Source: Variibacter sp. (GTDB taxonomy: Bacteria; Pseudomonadota; Alphaproteobacteria; Rhizobiales; Xanthobacteraceae). Taken from it: a stretch of DNA of 38,662 bases. This document shows positions 7,755 through 15,653 of the stretch, one piece after another. The position numbers were made by a program, and so were the translations under genes. The notes under the pieces are model-generated. The model saw only the letters and a program-made list of their open reading frames with translations. It was not told the origin of the DNA and did not search any database. The stretch spans positions 1-38,662 of the forward strand of contig JADGHE010000029.1 of assembly GCA_019689555.1 (NCBI GenBank), written 5' to 3'. How positions within the stretch are numbered: the first letter of the stretch is position 1; each line of letters begins with the position of its first letter.

Positions 7755-8828
7755 TCACGCGGCGGCCTTCTTCCGGTTCAGCTCCAGCCGCGAGTCGACG
7801 AGCGCGACGGTCGCGTCGATGACCGGATGGCTCAGACCCTTCTGCCGCGCGATGAGCTGCACCAGCTTGTCGGCTCGCTCGATGTTGGGCGCGCCGTTGT
7901 TGAGCGCGCGCGCGGCCGAGGAGGGGCGAGTGAGCGACTGCGCCGCGGCCGCGTACTTCTCGAAGGGCACGAGATCGCCGGGCGCGGCCCCAAGCTTCAC
8001 GCAGAGATCGAACACGAAATCGTAGACCGAGCGCGACTCTTCGAGATCGGAGTGGACCGCCTCCTGGGCCGTCCGCATGCCGTCCCTCGTGATGCAGCGA
8101 TAGTTGCCGGCGAGCAGCATCGCCCATTTTGCGAGCGGCACGAAGACCGAATCGTAGACCTTGAGCTTCACAGGCAGTTCGATCCTGCCCTCCGGCGCGT
8201 CGAAGCGGACGGCCTCGATGTCGTCCTGCAGCTTGCGCAGAATGGCGGTGTGCGCCTCGGACTCGAACCGCGCCGCCTTGAAGTTGGTCGGCAGTGTGAC
8301 CAGGAGGACGTTGACCTTCTCCTCCGGCGGGCGGATGGCCTGCGGATCGGGGCTGCACAGCGTGACCAGCGCCGGATCGAAATTGTCCCAGACGCTCGGA
8401 TCGGTGTAAGCCGCCTTCAGCGCGTCCGCGTCGAGGCCCGGGATGCGCTTGAGGTAGGGCAGCGGCGGCATGTTCATGATCGACATGCAGGGCACGCGGG
8501 ACCGCGCCACCGCATCGAGCAGCTCGCGCACGCCGGGGGAGCGATATTGGGGCTCCTGCATCGCGAGGCATACGAGGTCGTAGTCCCGCGGGTCGACGTC
8601 GGCCGGACCGGCGGCGGAAACCCTGCCGGGCAGCCGGCGGGAATCGATCTCGATCAGATCCTTGCGGCCCTTGACGGGCATGCGCACGCGGAAGCCCTCG
8701 GCGTTGATCAGCTCCGCTTCCGCCGGAAGGCAGACGAGTTTCACCTGGTGCCCACCGAACAGCAGCTTGGAGGCAAGAAGCGACCCGTAGGACGCGCCCA
8801 GAATCAGGATGTTGTATGTTGTCGACAT
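7755..8828 (-). CDS. Ketopantoate reductase-like NAD(P)-binding protein
   Basis: A 357-residue protein opening with a Rossmann beta-alpha-beta unit (NILILGASYGSLLASKLL), followed by HQVKLVC and later YDLVCLAMQEPQ, as in the N-terminal domain of the PanE/ApbA ketopantoate reductase family. The C-terminal half is helical (LAKWAMLLAGNYRCITRDG, then SRSVYDFVFDLCVKLGA), as in the substrate domain of this family. It is longer than PanE proper (about 300 residues) and no other pantothenate gene is adjacent, so it is more likely a paralogous 2-hydroxyacid or opine-type dehydrogenase of unknown substrate. It is transcribed alone and divergently from zapE, and a candidate promoter lies at 8896-8924. 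Confidence 0.72.
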   Translation of the reverse strand: MSTTYNILILGASYGSLLASKLLFGGHQVKLVCLPAEAELINAEGFRVRMPVKGRKDLIEIDSRRLPGRVSAAGPADVDPRDYDLVCLAMQEPQYRSPGVRELLDAVARSRVPCMSIMNMPPLPYLKRIPGLDADALKAAYTDPSVWDNFDPALVTLCSPDPQAIRPPEEKVNVLLVTLPTNFKAARFESEAHTAILRKLQDDIEAVRFDAPEGRIELPVKLKVYDSVFVPLAKWAMLLAGNYRCITRDGMRTAQEAVHSDLEESRSVYDFVFDLCVKLGAAPGDLVPFEKYAAAAQSLTRPSSAARALNNGAPNIERADKLVQLIARQKGLSHPVIDATVALVDSRLELNRKKAAA

Positions 8829-8895
8829 GGCCCAAGCTCGCTCCGTGAGGTGAGTGGATTAGGCGAATCCCCCGTCACTTTTTCCTTGTTCGGGC

Positions 8896-8929
8896 ATGCT
8901 ATTCGCCCTGCAACCCCGATGCAATCGGG
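8896..8929 (-). promoter_or_regulatory. Candidate promoter with overlapping palindrome
   Basis: On the minus strand, TTGCAT (8919-8924), a 17-bp spacer and TAGCAT (8896-8901) resemble a sigma-70 promoter for the dehydrogenase gene. A perfect inverted repeat CCCGAT-gca-ATCGGG (8915-8929) covers the -35 element, as an operator would. Confidence 0.4.
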
Positions 8930-8998
8930 ATCGGCGCCAATTGGCCTGCGCCGCGTGCCGCACCGCGATCGCGCCGCCGCTGGCCGGAACCCGCCGCG

Positions 8999-9035
8999 GC
9001 GCGCGCCGAACGCCGCCCCGGCGGCGCGCGCTTTT
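8999..9035 (+). terminator. GC-rich stem-loop with T-run upstream of zapE
   Basis: A perfect 10-bp stem GCGCGCGCCG/CGGCGCGCGC with a 13-base loop is followed at once by TTTT on the plus strand. It has the form of an intrinsic terminator but sits in a divergent intergenic region, 66 bp before the zapE start and just upstream of the candidate zapE promoter. It may block antisense or read-through transcription, or act as a leader structure. Confidence 0.4.
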
Positions 9036-9038
9036 AAG

Positions 9039-9070
9039 GGCTTGCACCGTCCGCGCCCGGGCGGCTATGT
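9039..9070 (+). promoter_or_regulatory. Candidate zapE promoter containing shared 21-bp element
   Basis: CTTGCAC (TTGCAC at 9042-9047) followed after 17 bp by CTATGT resembles an alphaproteobacterial housekeeping promoter. Bases 9039-9059 match 20 of 21 bases upstream of mutM (20399-20419). Confidence 0.45.
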
Positions 9071-9101
9071 GCACCTGCGAAGGCAACCCGCCCGAGATTT
9101 C

Positions 9102-10262
9102 ATGCCCATCCAGCTCAGTGCGCGTTACGCCGCCCTCGCCGCGGCCGGAGAGATCGAGCGCGACCCCGCCCAGGAAGCCGTCGTCGCCCGGCTCGACGCG
9201 CTCGAATCCGCCCTGCGCGAGCATCGCCTCGCGCGAAAGTCCTCGGCGCTCGGCTGGCTGTTCGGGCGGCGCGAGGCGCAGCGCGAGCCCATCAAGGGCC
9301 TCTACGTCTTCGGCGAGGTCGGGCGCGGCAAGACCATGCTGATGGACCTCTTTTTCGAGGGCAGCATCGTCAAGCGCAAGCGCCGCGCGCATTTCCACGA
9401 GTTCATGCTGGACGTGCACGAGCGCGTGCAGGCCTACCGCCAGAAGATCAAGGCGGGCGAGATCGGCGACCAGGACCCGGTGCGGCTCGCAGCCGCCGAC
9501 ATCGCCGAGGAGGCGTGGCTTTTGTGCTTCGACGAGTTCCACGTCACCGACATCGCCGACGCCATGATCCTGGGCCGGCTGTTCACGCGGCTGTTCGAGC
9601 TCGGGGTGGTCGTCGTGGCGACCTCGAACGTCGCGCCGGACGACCTCTACAAGGGGGGCCTCAACCGCGCGCTGTTCCTGCCCTTCATCGACCTCCTGAA
9701 AAGGCACATGCAAGTCGTGCGCCTCGAGGCGCGGACCGATTTCCGCCTGGAGAAGCTCGCGGACATGCCGGTCTGGTACGTTCCCGCCGATGCGGAGGCG
9801 CACGCCCTTCTCGACAAGGCGTGGCATCGCCTGACCGGCGGCGAGCCGGCGACGGCGCGCGTTCTCACCATCCGGGGGCGCACGGTGCGCGTGCCTGCGG
9901 CGGCGATGGGCGTGGCCCGCTTCACCTTCGACGATCTGTGCGGCCAGCCCCTCGGCGCGGCCGACTACCTGAAGATCGCCCACGAGTTCCACACGGTGAT
10001 GATCGAGCGCATTCCGGTCATGGATTTCGCGCGGCGCAACGAGGCCAAGCGCTTCATCATCCTGATCGACACGCTCTACGACAACGCCGTGAAGATCGTG
10101 GCTTCCGCCGACGCCGAGCCGGACGCGCTGTATCAGGCGAGCGAGGGCATCGAGGCCATCGAGTTCAAGCGCACTGCCTCGCGGCTCATGGAAATGCGCT
10201 CGCAATCCTACCTGGCCCTGCCGCACGGGGCGCAGCAGCCCGCCGCGGCCGAGAGCGGCTGA
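9102..10262 (+). CDS. zapE: Cell division protein ZapE (AFG1-like ATPase)
   Basis: A 386-residue P-loop ATPase of the ZapE/AFG1 family, the usual length in alphaproteobacteria. Walker A is GEVGRGKT (residues 71-78) and Walker B is LLCFDE (140-145), followed by FHVTDIADAMILGRL. Sensor-like segments VVVATSN and KRFIILIDTLYDN are also family-typical. In E. coli, ZapE associates with the Z-ring late in division and destabilises FtsZ polymers under stress; eukaryotic AFG1 helps turn over mitochondrial proteins. In many alphaproteobacteria the gene lies near the TCA-cycle genes mdh and sucCD, but not here. The upstream frame stays open for about 1.6 kb only because it is antisense to the neighbouring dehydrogenase. 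The ATG at 9102 is where family similarity begins. Confidence 0.93.
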   Translation: MPIQLSARYAALAAAGEIERDPAQEAVVARLDALESALREHRLARKSSALGWLFGRREAQREPIKGLYVFGEVGRGKTMLMDLFFEGSIVKRKRRAHFHEFMLDVHERVQAYRQKIKAGEIGDQDPVRLAAADIAEEAWLLCFDEFHVTDIADAMILGRLFTRLFELGVVVVATSNVAPDDLYKGGLNRALFLPFIDLLKRHMQVVRLEARTDFRLEKLADMPVWYVPADAEAHALLDKAWHRLTGGEPATARVLTIRGRTVRVPAAAMGVARFTFDDLCGQPLGAADYLKIAHEFHTVMIERIPVMDFARRNEAKRFIILIDTLYDNAVKIVASADAEPDALYQASEGIEAIEFKRTASRLMEMRSQSYLALPHGAQQPAAAESG

Positions 10263-10280
10263 CGCCCGTCCCCCTCCCGC

Positions 10281-11819
10281 TCAGGTCTGCCGCGGCGCCG
10301 GCACGTGGGCGTCGTACCAGCTCTTCAAAGGCGCGAGCGTCGGATGCGCCAGCGACCGGCGCAGGTTGCGCCACACCCGCGGCTGGTGCCGCAGGTACTG
10401 CGGCTTTCCGTCGCGGCGGTGGAGCCGGGAGAAGATGCCCAGCACCTTGGTCGCCCGCTGCGCGCCCATCAGCGCATAGAGGGCGATGAACTCGCTCATG
10501 TCGAAATCGCGATCGGCGGCGTGGCGCCCCTTCATGTAGCGGCTGAAGAGCGCGTCTTCGACCGCAATGGGCACGTCCACGCGGGCGTCCTGGAGAAGCG
10601 AGACGAGGTCGTACGCCGCCGGCCCCATCACGGCGTCCTGGAAATCGAGGACTCCGATGCGGGCGATGCCCTCGCGCTCGGGCAGCCACAAGAGGTTCGG
10701 CGAGTGGTAGTCGCGCAGCACCCAGGTCGGCTGGGTCGCCAGAGCGGGCGCCAGCGCCTCGCGCCAGAGCGCGGCGAATTGCGCGCGCGCCTCCTCCCCG
10801 ATCTCGCGCTGCTGGTGCGGCAGATACCAGTCGAGCAGCAGCTCGACCTCAATCAGCAGCGCATCCATGTCGTAGCGGGGCAGCCGATAGGTGACGCTCG
10901 GGGCGACCGAAAGCGTATCCGGCAGGTCCTGCCGGTGCAGCGCCACCAGCGCATCAACCGCGACGGCGTAGCGGTCCTCGAGGGCGGCCGGCGGATCGCC
11001 GGCGACCACCGGCTCGGACCCGAGGTCCTCGAGAATCAGCAGTCCTTCGGCGAGATCGGCGGCGTAGATGCGCGGGGCCGAGAGGCCGCGCTCGCGCAGC
11101 CCCCGCGCCAGCGCCACGAAAGGCGTCACGTCCTCGGCGAGATGGGCGATGGCGCTGTAGGGCCGGCCGTCGCGGACCGGCGGCCCGTCCGGCCGGCGCG
11201 GGGCAATCATCAGAATGGCGGTGCGCTCGCCGAGCCGCAGGCGTTCGTAAATTCGCGTCGAGGCGTCGCCCTGCAGCGGAATGCGCTCGGCCGTCTCGTA
11301 GCCCGCCTCGCTCAAGAAGCGCCGCAGGGCGACAAGACGCCGGAGGCGGGCCGCCGGCGCGCCCGTGGCGGTGAGGCGGAGCCGCCGGCAGTCCCGGCCC
11401 AGCTCCGGCGCGAGCGCGAGCTCAACCTCGATGCGTTCGGCGGGGAGCGTGCCGCCCGCCCGCTCCGGCCATTCGACCAGCGTGACGGCGTCTTCCGCCA
11501 AGTCCGGCCAGCCGAACTCCCGCAGCTCCTCGGGGTCGTTGATGCGATAGAAATCGACGTGGACGACGGGAGCGCGCTCCAGCTCGTAGGTTTGCAGCAG
11601 CGTGAAGGTCGGGCTCGGCACCTCGAGCGACGGATCGCCGGCCAGTTCGCGGATGAGCGCGCGCGCGAAGGTGGTCTTTCCGGCGCCCAGGCCCCCCGTG
11701 AGCGCGACCATGTCGCCGGCCTCGAGCACAGGCGCAAGCTCGGCCGCCAGACGCAGCGTCGCCTGCTCGTCCGGTAGCACCGCCTCGAACGTCTCGACTG
11801 AAGGCGCGCTCGCATCCAT
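10281..11819 (-). CDS. tsaE: TsaE ATPase fused to AmgK-like sugar phosphotransferase
   Basis: One frame encodes two domains. Residues 1-155 are TsaE (YjeE): Walker A GGLGAGKTT (42-50), PSPTFTLLQTY, the VHVDFYRI strand and the VEWPER motif. TsaE is the ATPase partner of TsaBCD in making the t6A37 modification of tRNA. Residues from about 170 are an aminoglycoside-phosphotransferase-fold kinase, with LQGDASTRIYER, a catalytic loop LRDYHSPNLLW and the metal-binding LDFQDAV. These are typical of AmgK-like anomeric MurNAc/GlcNAc kinases of peptidoglycan recycling. The fusion is known in this bacterial group and is normally followed by a MurU-type nucleotidyltransferase, which is absent here. It follows divL closely, so the two are probably co-transcribed. 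Start uncertain: a GTG at 11846 would add nine residues. Confidence 0.9.
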   Translation of the reverse strand: MDASAPSVETFEAVLPDEQATLRLAAELAPVLEAGDMVALTGGLGAGKTTFARALIRELAGDPSLEVPSPTFTLLQTYELERAPVVHVDFYRINDPEELREFGWPDLAEDAVTLVEWPERAGGTLPAERIEVELALAPELGRDCRRLRLTATGAPAARLRRLVALRRFLSEAGYETAERIPLQGDASTRIYERLRLGERTAILMIAPRRPDGPPVRDGRPYSAIAHLAEDVTPFVALARGLRERGLSAPRIYAADLAEGLLILEDLGSEPVVAGDPPAALEDRYAVAVDALVALHRQDLPDTLSVAPSVTYRLPRYDMDALLIEVELLLDWYLPHQQREIGEEARAQFAALWREALAPALATQPTWVLRDYHSPNLLWLPEREGIARIGVLDFQDAVMGPAAYDLVSLLQDARVDVPIAVEDALFSRYMKGRHAADRDFDMSEFIALYALMGAQRATKVLGIFSRLHRRDGKPQYLRHQPRVWRNLRRSLAHPTLAPLKSWYDAHVPAPRQT

Positions 11820-11864
11820 GGTCGGCCGCCGATCGTCCCGCGTCACAGGCCCGCGTCCATCGCC

Positions 11865-14381
11865 TCACTCCGCCGCGATGCGCTTCGTCGTCTGTTCGAC
11901 GGGGAAGACGCAGGTCACGGTCGTACCCTCGCCCTCGACGGACTTGAGCGAGACCGTACCACCATGCAGTTCGACGAAGGAGCGCACGATCGACAGGCCA
12001 AGACCCGCGCCGCGGTGCTGCGAGCCGAGCGAATGCGTCTCGAACCGGTCGAAGACGCGGTCGATGATCTCCTCGGGAATGCCCCGCCCGTGGTCGATGA
12101 CCGAGAGCACCACCGCGTCCGGCCGCCGCTCGGCCGCCAGCACGATCGTCGAGCCCGGCGACGAAAAGGCGATTGCGTTCGACAGCAGGTTGAACAGGAT
12201 CTGCCGCACCCGGCGCTCGTCGGCGATAAAGCTGCCGATGTCCGCGGGCGTGCGGATGTCGAGCCGCAGGCCGTGCTCGGCGATGCGGTCGCGCACGCCC
12301 TCGGCCGCGGCGTCGATGGTCTTGCGGATGTCGACGGGCCCGAGATCGAGCTGCATGGCGCCGGCGTCGATCGAGGCGAGGTCGAGGATATCGTTGATGA
12401 TCGCGAGCAGCGCGGCGCTCGAGGACGAGATGTAGCCGAGATATTCCCGCTGCTTCTCCGTGAGCGGACCGATCGCATCGTCGTGCAGCAGATGGGCGAA
12501 GCCGATGATGTTCGTGAGCGGCGTGCGCAGCTCATACGACACATGGTGGATGAAGTCGTTCTTCAGAACGTCGGCCGCCTCCAGCGCGTCGTTGCGCTCG
12601 CGCAGCGCGCGTTCGAAGTTCACGGTGTCGGTCACGTCCTGCAACGTCACCAGCGTGGCCCCGTCGGGAAGCGGCACCGTGGCGCAGTCGATGACGCTGC
12701 CGTCGTTGCGTTCGAGCCGCCGGGACAAGGATTCGCGCGTCTCGAGACCGGTGATGGCGGCGCGCAGGCTCTGCCAGAAGTCCGGATTGCCGTACAGCGG
12801 CCGGCACAGCTCGATCACGTTTTCGATGTGCGGGCGGTCGGCGAGAAGCGCGGGCGAGATGCGCCACATGCCGGTGAAGGCCGGATTGAACAGGCGCAGG
12901 CGACCGTCGCTGCCGAACACCGCCACCGCCTCGGCGAGGTTGTCGAGCGTCTCGCCCTGGACGCGGATCAGCGCGTCGTAGCGCCGCTCGAGCTCGAGCT
13001 GCTTCGTGACGTCGTCGAAGACGTAGGTGACGCCCCCTTCCGGGTTGGGCGTCGTCACCACGCGCAGCGTGCGGCCGTCCGGCAGGTGCCACCAATGTTC
13101 CCGCGGTTCGAGCGCGCGATAGGCCTCGAAGAGCTGGTTGCGCCACTGGCGGAAATCCGCCTGCTCGGGAAGCTTGCGCTCGGCCCGCAGCCGCTCGAGG
13201 ATCGCCGAGTCGGTCGGCTCCTGGTCGAGGAAGGCCGGGTCGAGCCCCCACAGCTGACGGTAGGCGGTGTTGCAGAAGGCGAGCCGCTGCTTGGCGGTGA
13301 AGATCGCGACCGCGGTCGGGAGCTGGTCGAGCGTGCGCCGGTGCGCCTCCATCATGCGCACGAGCTCGGCCCGCATCGCCTCCGCCTCGGTCACGTCGAT
13401 GCCGATGCCGGCGCTGCCGGTCTCGGCGGGCACGTCGAGCACGTCGACCACGCAACGGCGGCCGGCGACGATCACGGGCATGCGCTTGGCATAGGACTGG
13501 CCGAGCGCGCGGGCGCGGTCGAGATCCTCGCGCGCCGATCGCTCCAGCAATTCGAGCTGGCGCGCCACCGCGTCCGCCGCATCCTTCGCCTCGACCGCCC
13601 GCGCATAGGCGGCGTTGACCCATTTGATGCGGCCGTCGGATTCCCGCGCCCACATCGGCGCCGGCACCGCCTCGATGAGGGTGCGCAGCGGCTCGATGTC
13701 GGCAAGAAGCTTCCGGTGCGCCGCCGTGAGTTCGGCCAGCGCCCGCCGGGCGCCGCTCACGTCCCGCAGGCGCAGAATCGCGCGGCCGCCGATGGCGCGC
13801 CCCTCGGCTTCGAGATGGCGTCCGCCCAGACTCGTGAGCGGCATGGCGAACCCTTCGCCGCGCGCGCGCAGATTCGCGACCGCCTCCTCCATGAGCTGCG
13901 CGAGATCGGGCCTCAGCCACGTGCCGAAGGCCAGCACGCGGCGCGGGAACGGCACCGCGGCGACGAGCCGCGTGTCGCCGATGATCTGCGGCTCATCGTC
14001 GCCGGCGGCGGGCCACACCACCAGCACCTGCGGTTCGGCGCCGAGCAGCGCCATGGCCTGATCGAGCTCGGCGCGCAGCGCCGCGTTCTCGGTCCTCGCG
14101 CCGGCGAGGTCCTGCGCCCAGCGCGCGCGCGCCCGCACCAGCATGATCGCCGTCGACACCGCAAATCCGATCGCGCCCAGCGTGAGCGCGAGCTGTGCGA
14201 TCTCGTGACCGCCGAGCGCCGCGAAGGCGAATGCAAGGCCGTCGAGCGACGACGACAGCGCGGACGCCCGCGCGCACCCGCCCGACAATACCACCCCGGA
14301 ACCGCTGACGATGGCCAGAAGGCGTGCGCGTCGCGGAGTTGATCGTTTGATTCCGCTCCCCGCCCGGATCGCTTCCGGCAT
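11865..14381 (-). CDS. divL: DivL-type sensor (pseudo)histidine kinase
   Basis: An 838-residue protein: a hydrophobic N-terminal region with one or two membrane helices, several PAS domains (about residues 240-590), a DHp domain and an HATPase domain. The phospho-acceptor box reads VSYELRTPLTN, so Tyr616 replaces the invariant histidine; this is the hallmark of DivL (Tyr550 in Caulobacter). ATP-binding motifs are intact: NLLSNAIAF, DHGRGIP and GAGLGLSIV. DivL binds DivK~P and controls the CckA kinase and hence CtrA at the cell pole. The start at 14381 has GAGGGGG seven bases upstream; longer frames up to 14480 lack such a site. It lies between cysK and the TsaE fusion. No cckA or divK is in the window. 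The Tyr box makes the assignment strong. Confidence 0.9.
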   Translation of the reverse strand: MPEAIRAGSGIKRSTPRRARLLAIVSGSGVVLSGGCARASALSSSLDGLAFAFAALGGHEIAQLALTLGAIGFAVSTAIMLVRARARWAQDLAGARTENAALRAELDQAMALLGAEPQVLVVWPAAGDDEPQIIGDTRLVAAVPFPRRVLAFGTWLRPDLAQLMEEAVANLRARGEGFAMPLTSLGGRHLEAEGRAIGGRAILRLRDVSGARRALAELTAAHRKLLADIEPLRTLIEAVPAPMWARESDGRIKWVNAAYARAVEAKDAADAVARQLELLERSAREDLDRARALGQSYAKRMPVIVAGRRCVVDVLDVPAETGSAGIGIDVTEAEAMRAELVRMMEAHRRTLDQLPTAVAIFTAKQRLAFCNTAYRQLWGLDPAFLDQEPTDSAILERLRAERKLPEQADFRQWRNQLFEAYRALEPREHWWHLPDGRTLRVVTTPNPEGGVTYVFDDVTKQLELERRYDALIRVQGETLDNLAEAVAVFGSDGRLRLFNPAFTGMWRISPALLADRPHIENVIELCRPLYGNPDFWQSLRAAITGLETRESLSRRLERNDGSVIDCATVPLPDGATLVTLQDVTDTVNFERALRERNDALEAADVLKNDFIHHVSYELRTPLTNIIGFAHLLHDDAIGPLTEKQREYLGYISSSSAALLAIINDILDLASIDAGAMQLDLGPVDIRKTIDAAAEGVRDRIAEHGLRLDIRTPADIGSFIADERRVRQILFNLLSNAIAFSSPGSTIVLAAERRPDAVVLSVIDHGRGIPEEIIDRVFDRFETHSLGSQHRGAGLGLSIVRSFVELHGGTVSLKSVEGEGTTVTCVFPVEQTTKRIAAE

Positions 14382-14492
14382 GCAAATGCCCCCTCGCGGT
14401 CGGATGCGCGGCATGTTGGAGGCCTCGCCCACCCGAACTTCGATCGTGCAACGTCCGCCATATCGCACGAATCGCTGCACTGTAACCTCAGG

Positions 14493-14513
14493 GGACTCGG
14501 CGGTTAAGAGTCC
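14493..14513 (-). promoter_or_regulatory. Paired GANTC sites flanking a CtrA-like half site upstream of divL
   Basis: A 6-bp inverted repeat GGACTC-N9-GAGTCC carries two GANTC sites, the CcrM methylation target, at 14494-14498 and 14508-14512. Between them, on the minus strand, lies TTAACC (14502-14507), a half site like that of CtrA. The element is about 110-130 bp upstream of the divL start. The arrangement suggests cell-cycle-linked expression; this is inference. Confidence 0.45.
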
Positions 14514-14570
14514 AGATCGTGAACGTGGCCTGCATTGGGCGCAGACCGCATGCAGCCGCTGCGGACGGCG

Positions 14571-15560
14571 TCACAGGCCCTCGAACAGCGCCGTCGAAAG
14601 ATATCGCTCGGCGAACGAGGGCAGCACAACGACGATCGTCTTGCCGGCCATCTCGGGCCGCGCGCCGACCTCCAGCGCGACCGCAACCGCGGCGCCCGAG
14701 GAAATGCCGCCCGGGATGCCTTCGTGGCGGGCGAGCGCGCGCGCGGTGTCGATGGCCGTCTGGTTGGCGACGGTGAGGACCTCGTCGATGACCGAGCGGT
14801 CGAGAATCTCGGGCACGAAGCCCGGCCCGATGCCCTGGATCTTGTGCGGCCCCGGCCGTCCGCCCGAGAGCACCGCACTGTCCTCCGGCTCCACCGCGAC
14901 GACGTGCAGGGACGGCTTGCGCGCCTTCAGCACCTGGCCGACGCCGGTCACGGTGCCGCCGGTCCCCACGCCTGCGACAAGAACGTCCACCGCCCCGCCC
15001 GTATCGTTCCAGATCTCCTCCGCGGTGGTCCGCCGGTGGATTTCGGGATTGGCGGGGTGCTTGAACTGCTGGGGAATGACGGCATTGCCGATTTCGCGCG
15101 CGAGCTCCTCCGCCTTGGCGACGGCCGCCCGCATGCCCTGCGCCGCCGGAGTGAGGACGAGCTCCGCACCGAGCAGGAGCAGCATCTTGCGCCGTTCGAT
15201 CGACATCGAGTCCGGCATGACGAGGATGAGGCGGTAGCCGCGCGCGGCCGCGACGAAGGCGAGCGCGATGCCGGTGTTTCCCGAGGTCGGCTCGATCAGC
15301 ACCGTGTCGGGCGTGAGCGTACCGGCCGCCTCCAGGGCGTCGATCATCGCAACGCCGATGCGGTCCTTCACGCTCGCGAGCGGGTTGAAGAATTCGAGCT
15401 TGGCGCAGATCTGGGCGTTCACGCCGTGCAGCTTCGGCAGACGGTTGAGCCTGACGAGCGGCGTGTCGCCGATCGTATCGGTGATCGATTCGAAGATGCG
15501 ACCGCGCCCCGGCCGACGCAGCGGGGCCTCGCGAATCTCTGTCTCTGGCGGCGCAGGCAT
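14571..15560 (-). CDS. cysK: Cysteine synthase A (O-acetylserine sulfhydrylase)
   Basis: A 329-residue PLP enzyme that makes L-cysteine from O-acetylserine and sulfide in the cytosol. The PLP lysine is Lys65 in [11 protein letters not shown]. The substrate loop PTSGNTGIA starts at 91, and the phosphate-binding GVGTGGT is at 197-203. A C-terminal GISSGAA segment completes the fold type II pattern. CysK rather than CysM is favoured by length and the TSGNTG motif. It has a 20-residue N-terminal extension compared with the core family, and the start has little Shine-Dalgarno sequence. It sits 93 bp after an Rrf2 regulator gene and has its own good candidate promoter with a palindrome in that gap. 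Confidence 0.93.
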   Translation of the reverse strand: MPAPPETEIREAPLRRPGRGRIFESITDTIGDTPLVRLNRLPKLHGVNAQICAKLEFFNPLASVKDRIGVAMIDALEAAGTLTPDTVLIEPTSGNTGIALAFVAAARGYRLILVMPDSMSIERRKMLLLLGAELVLTPAAQGMRAAVAKAEELAREIGNAVIPQQFKHPANPEIHRRTTAEEIWNDTGGAVDVLVAGVGTGGTVTGVGQVLKARKPSLHVVAVEPEDSAVLSGGRPGPHKIQGIGPGFVPEILDRSVIDEVLTVANQTAIDTARALARHEGIPGGISSGAAVAVALEVGARPEMAGKTIVVVLPSFAERYLSTALFEGL

Positions 15561-15584
15561 GGCGGTTTTCGCGCGGGTGAAGAA

Positions 15585-15629
15585 GGCTCCCGTCGGGAGT
15601 CTATAGGAAAGTGCCGGCCCGCCTGTCGA
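15585..15629 (-). promoter_or_regulatory. cysK promoter with candidate Rrf2 operator
   Basis: On the minus strand, TCGACA (15624-15629), an 18-bp spacer and TATAGA (15600-15605) make a good sigma-70-type promoter about 33 bp upstream of the cysK start. Immediately downstream lies a palindrome CTCCCG-t-CGGGAG (core 15587-15599, extended pairing 15585-15601), which would cover the transcription start. The adjacent Rrf2 gene is the obvious candidate repressor; this is inferred from position. Confidence 0.5.
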
Positions 15630-15653
15630 TCCGCGCGGGGCGCAGAAAGGCGG

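Noticed and set aside
7485-9101. A 539-codon N-terminal extension of zapE
   Set aside because: It is antisense to the dehydrogenase gene and lacks homology; ZapE similarity begins at the ATG at 9102.
11964-14342. A 792-codon plus-strand open frame opposite divL
   Set aside because: Low-complexity Arg/Val/Glu-rich shadow of divL with no family pattern.
14493-14513. Intrinsic terminator after cysK
   Set aside because: The stem is only 6 bp with a 9-base loop and no T-run, and it lies beyond the cysK stop on the divL side; a regulatory site fits better.
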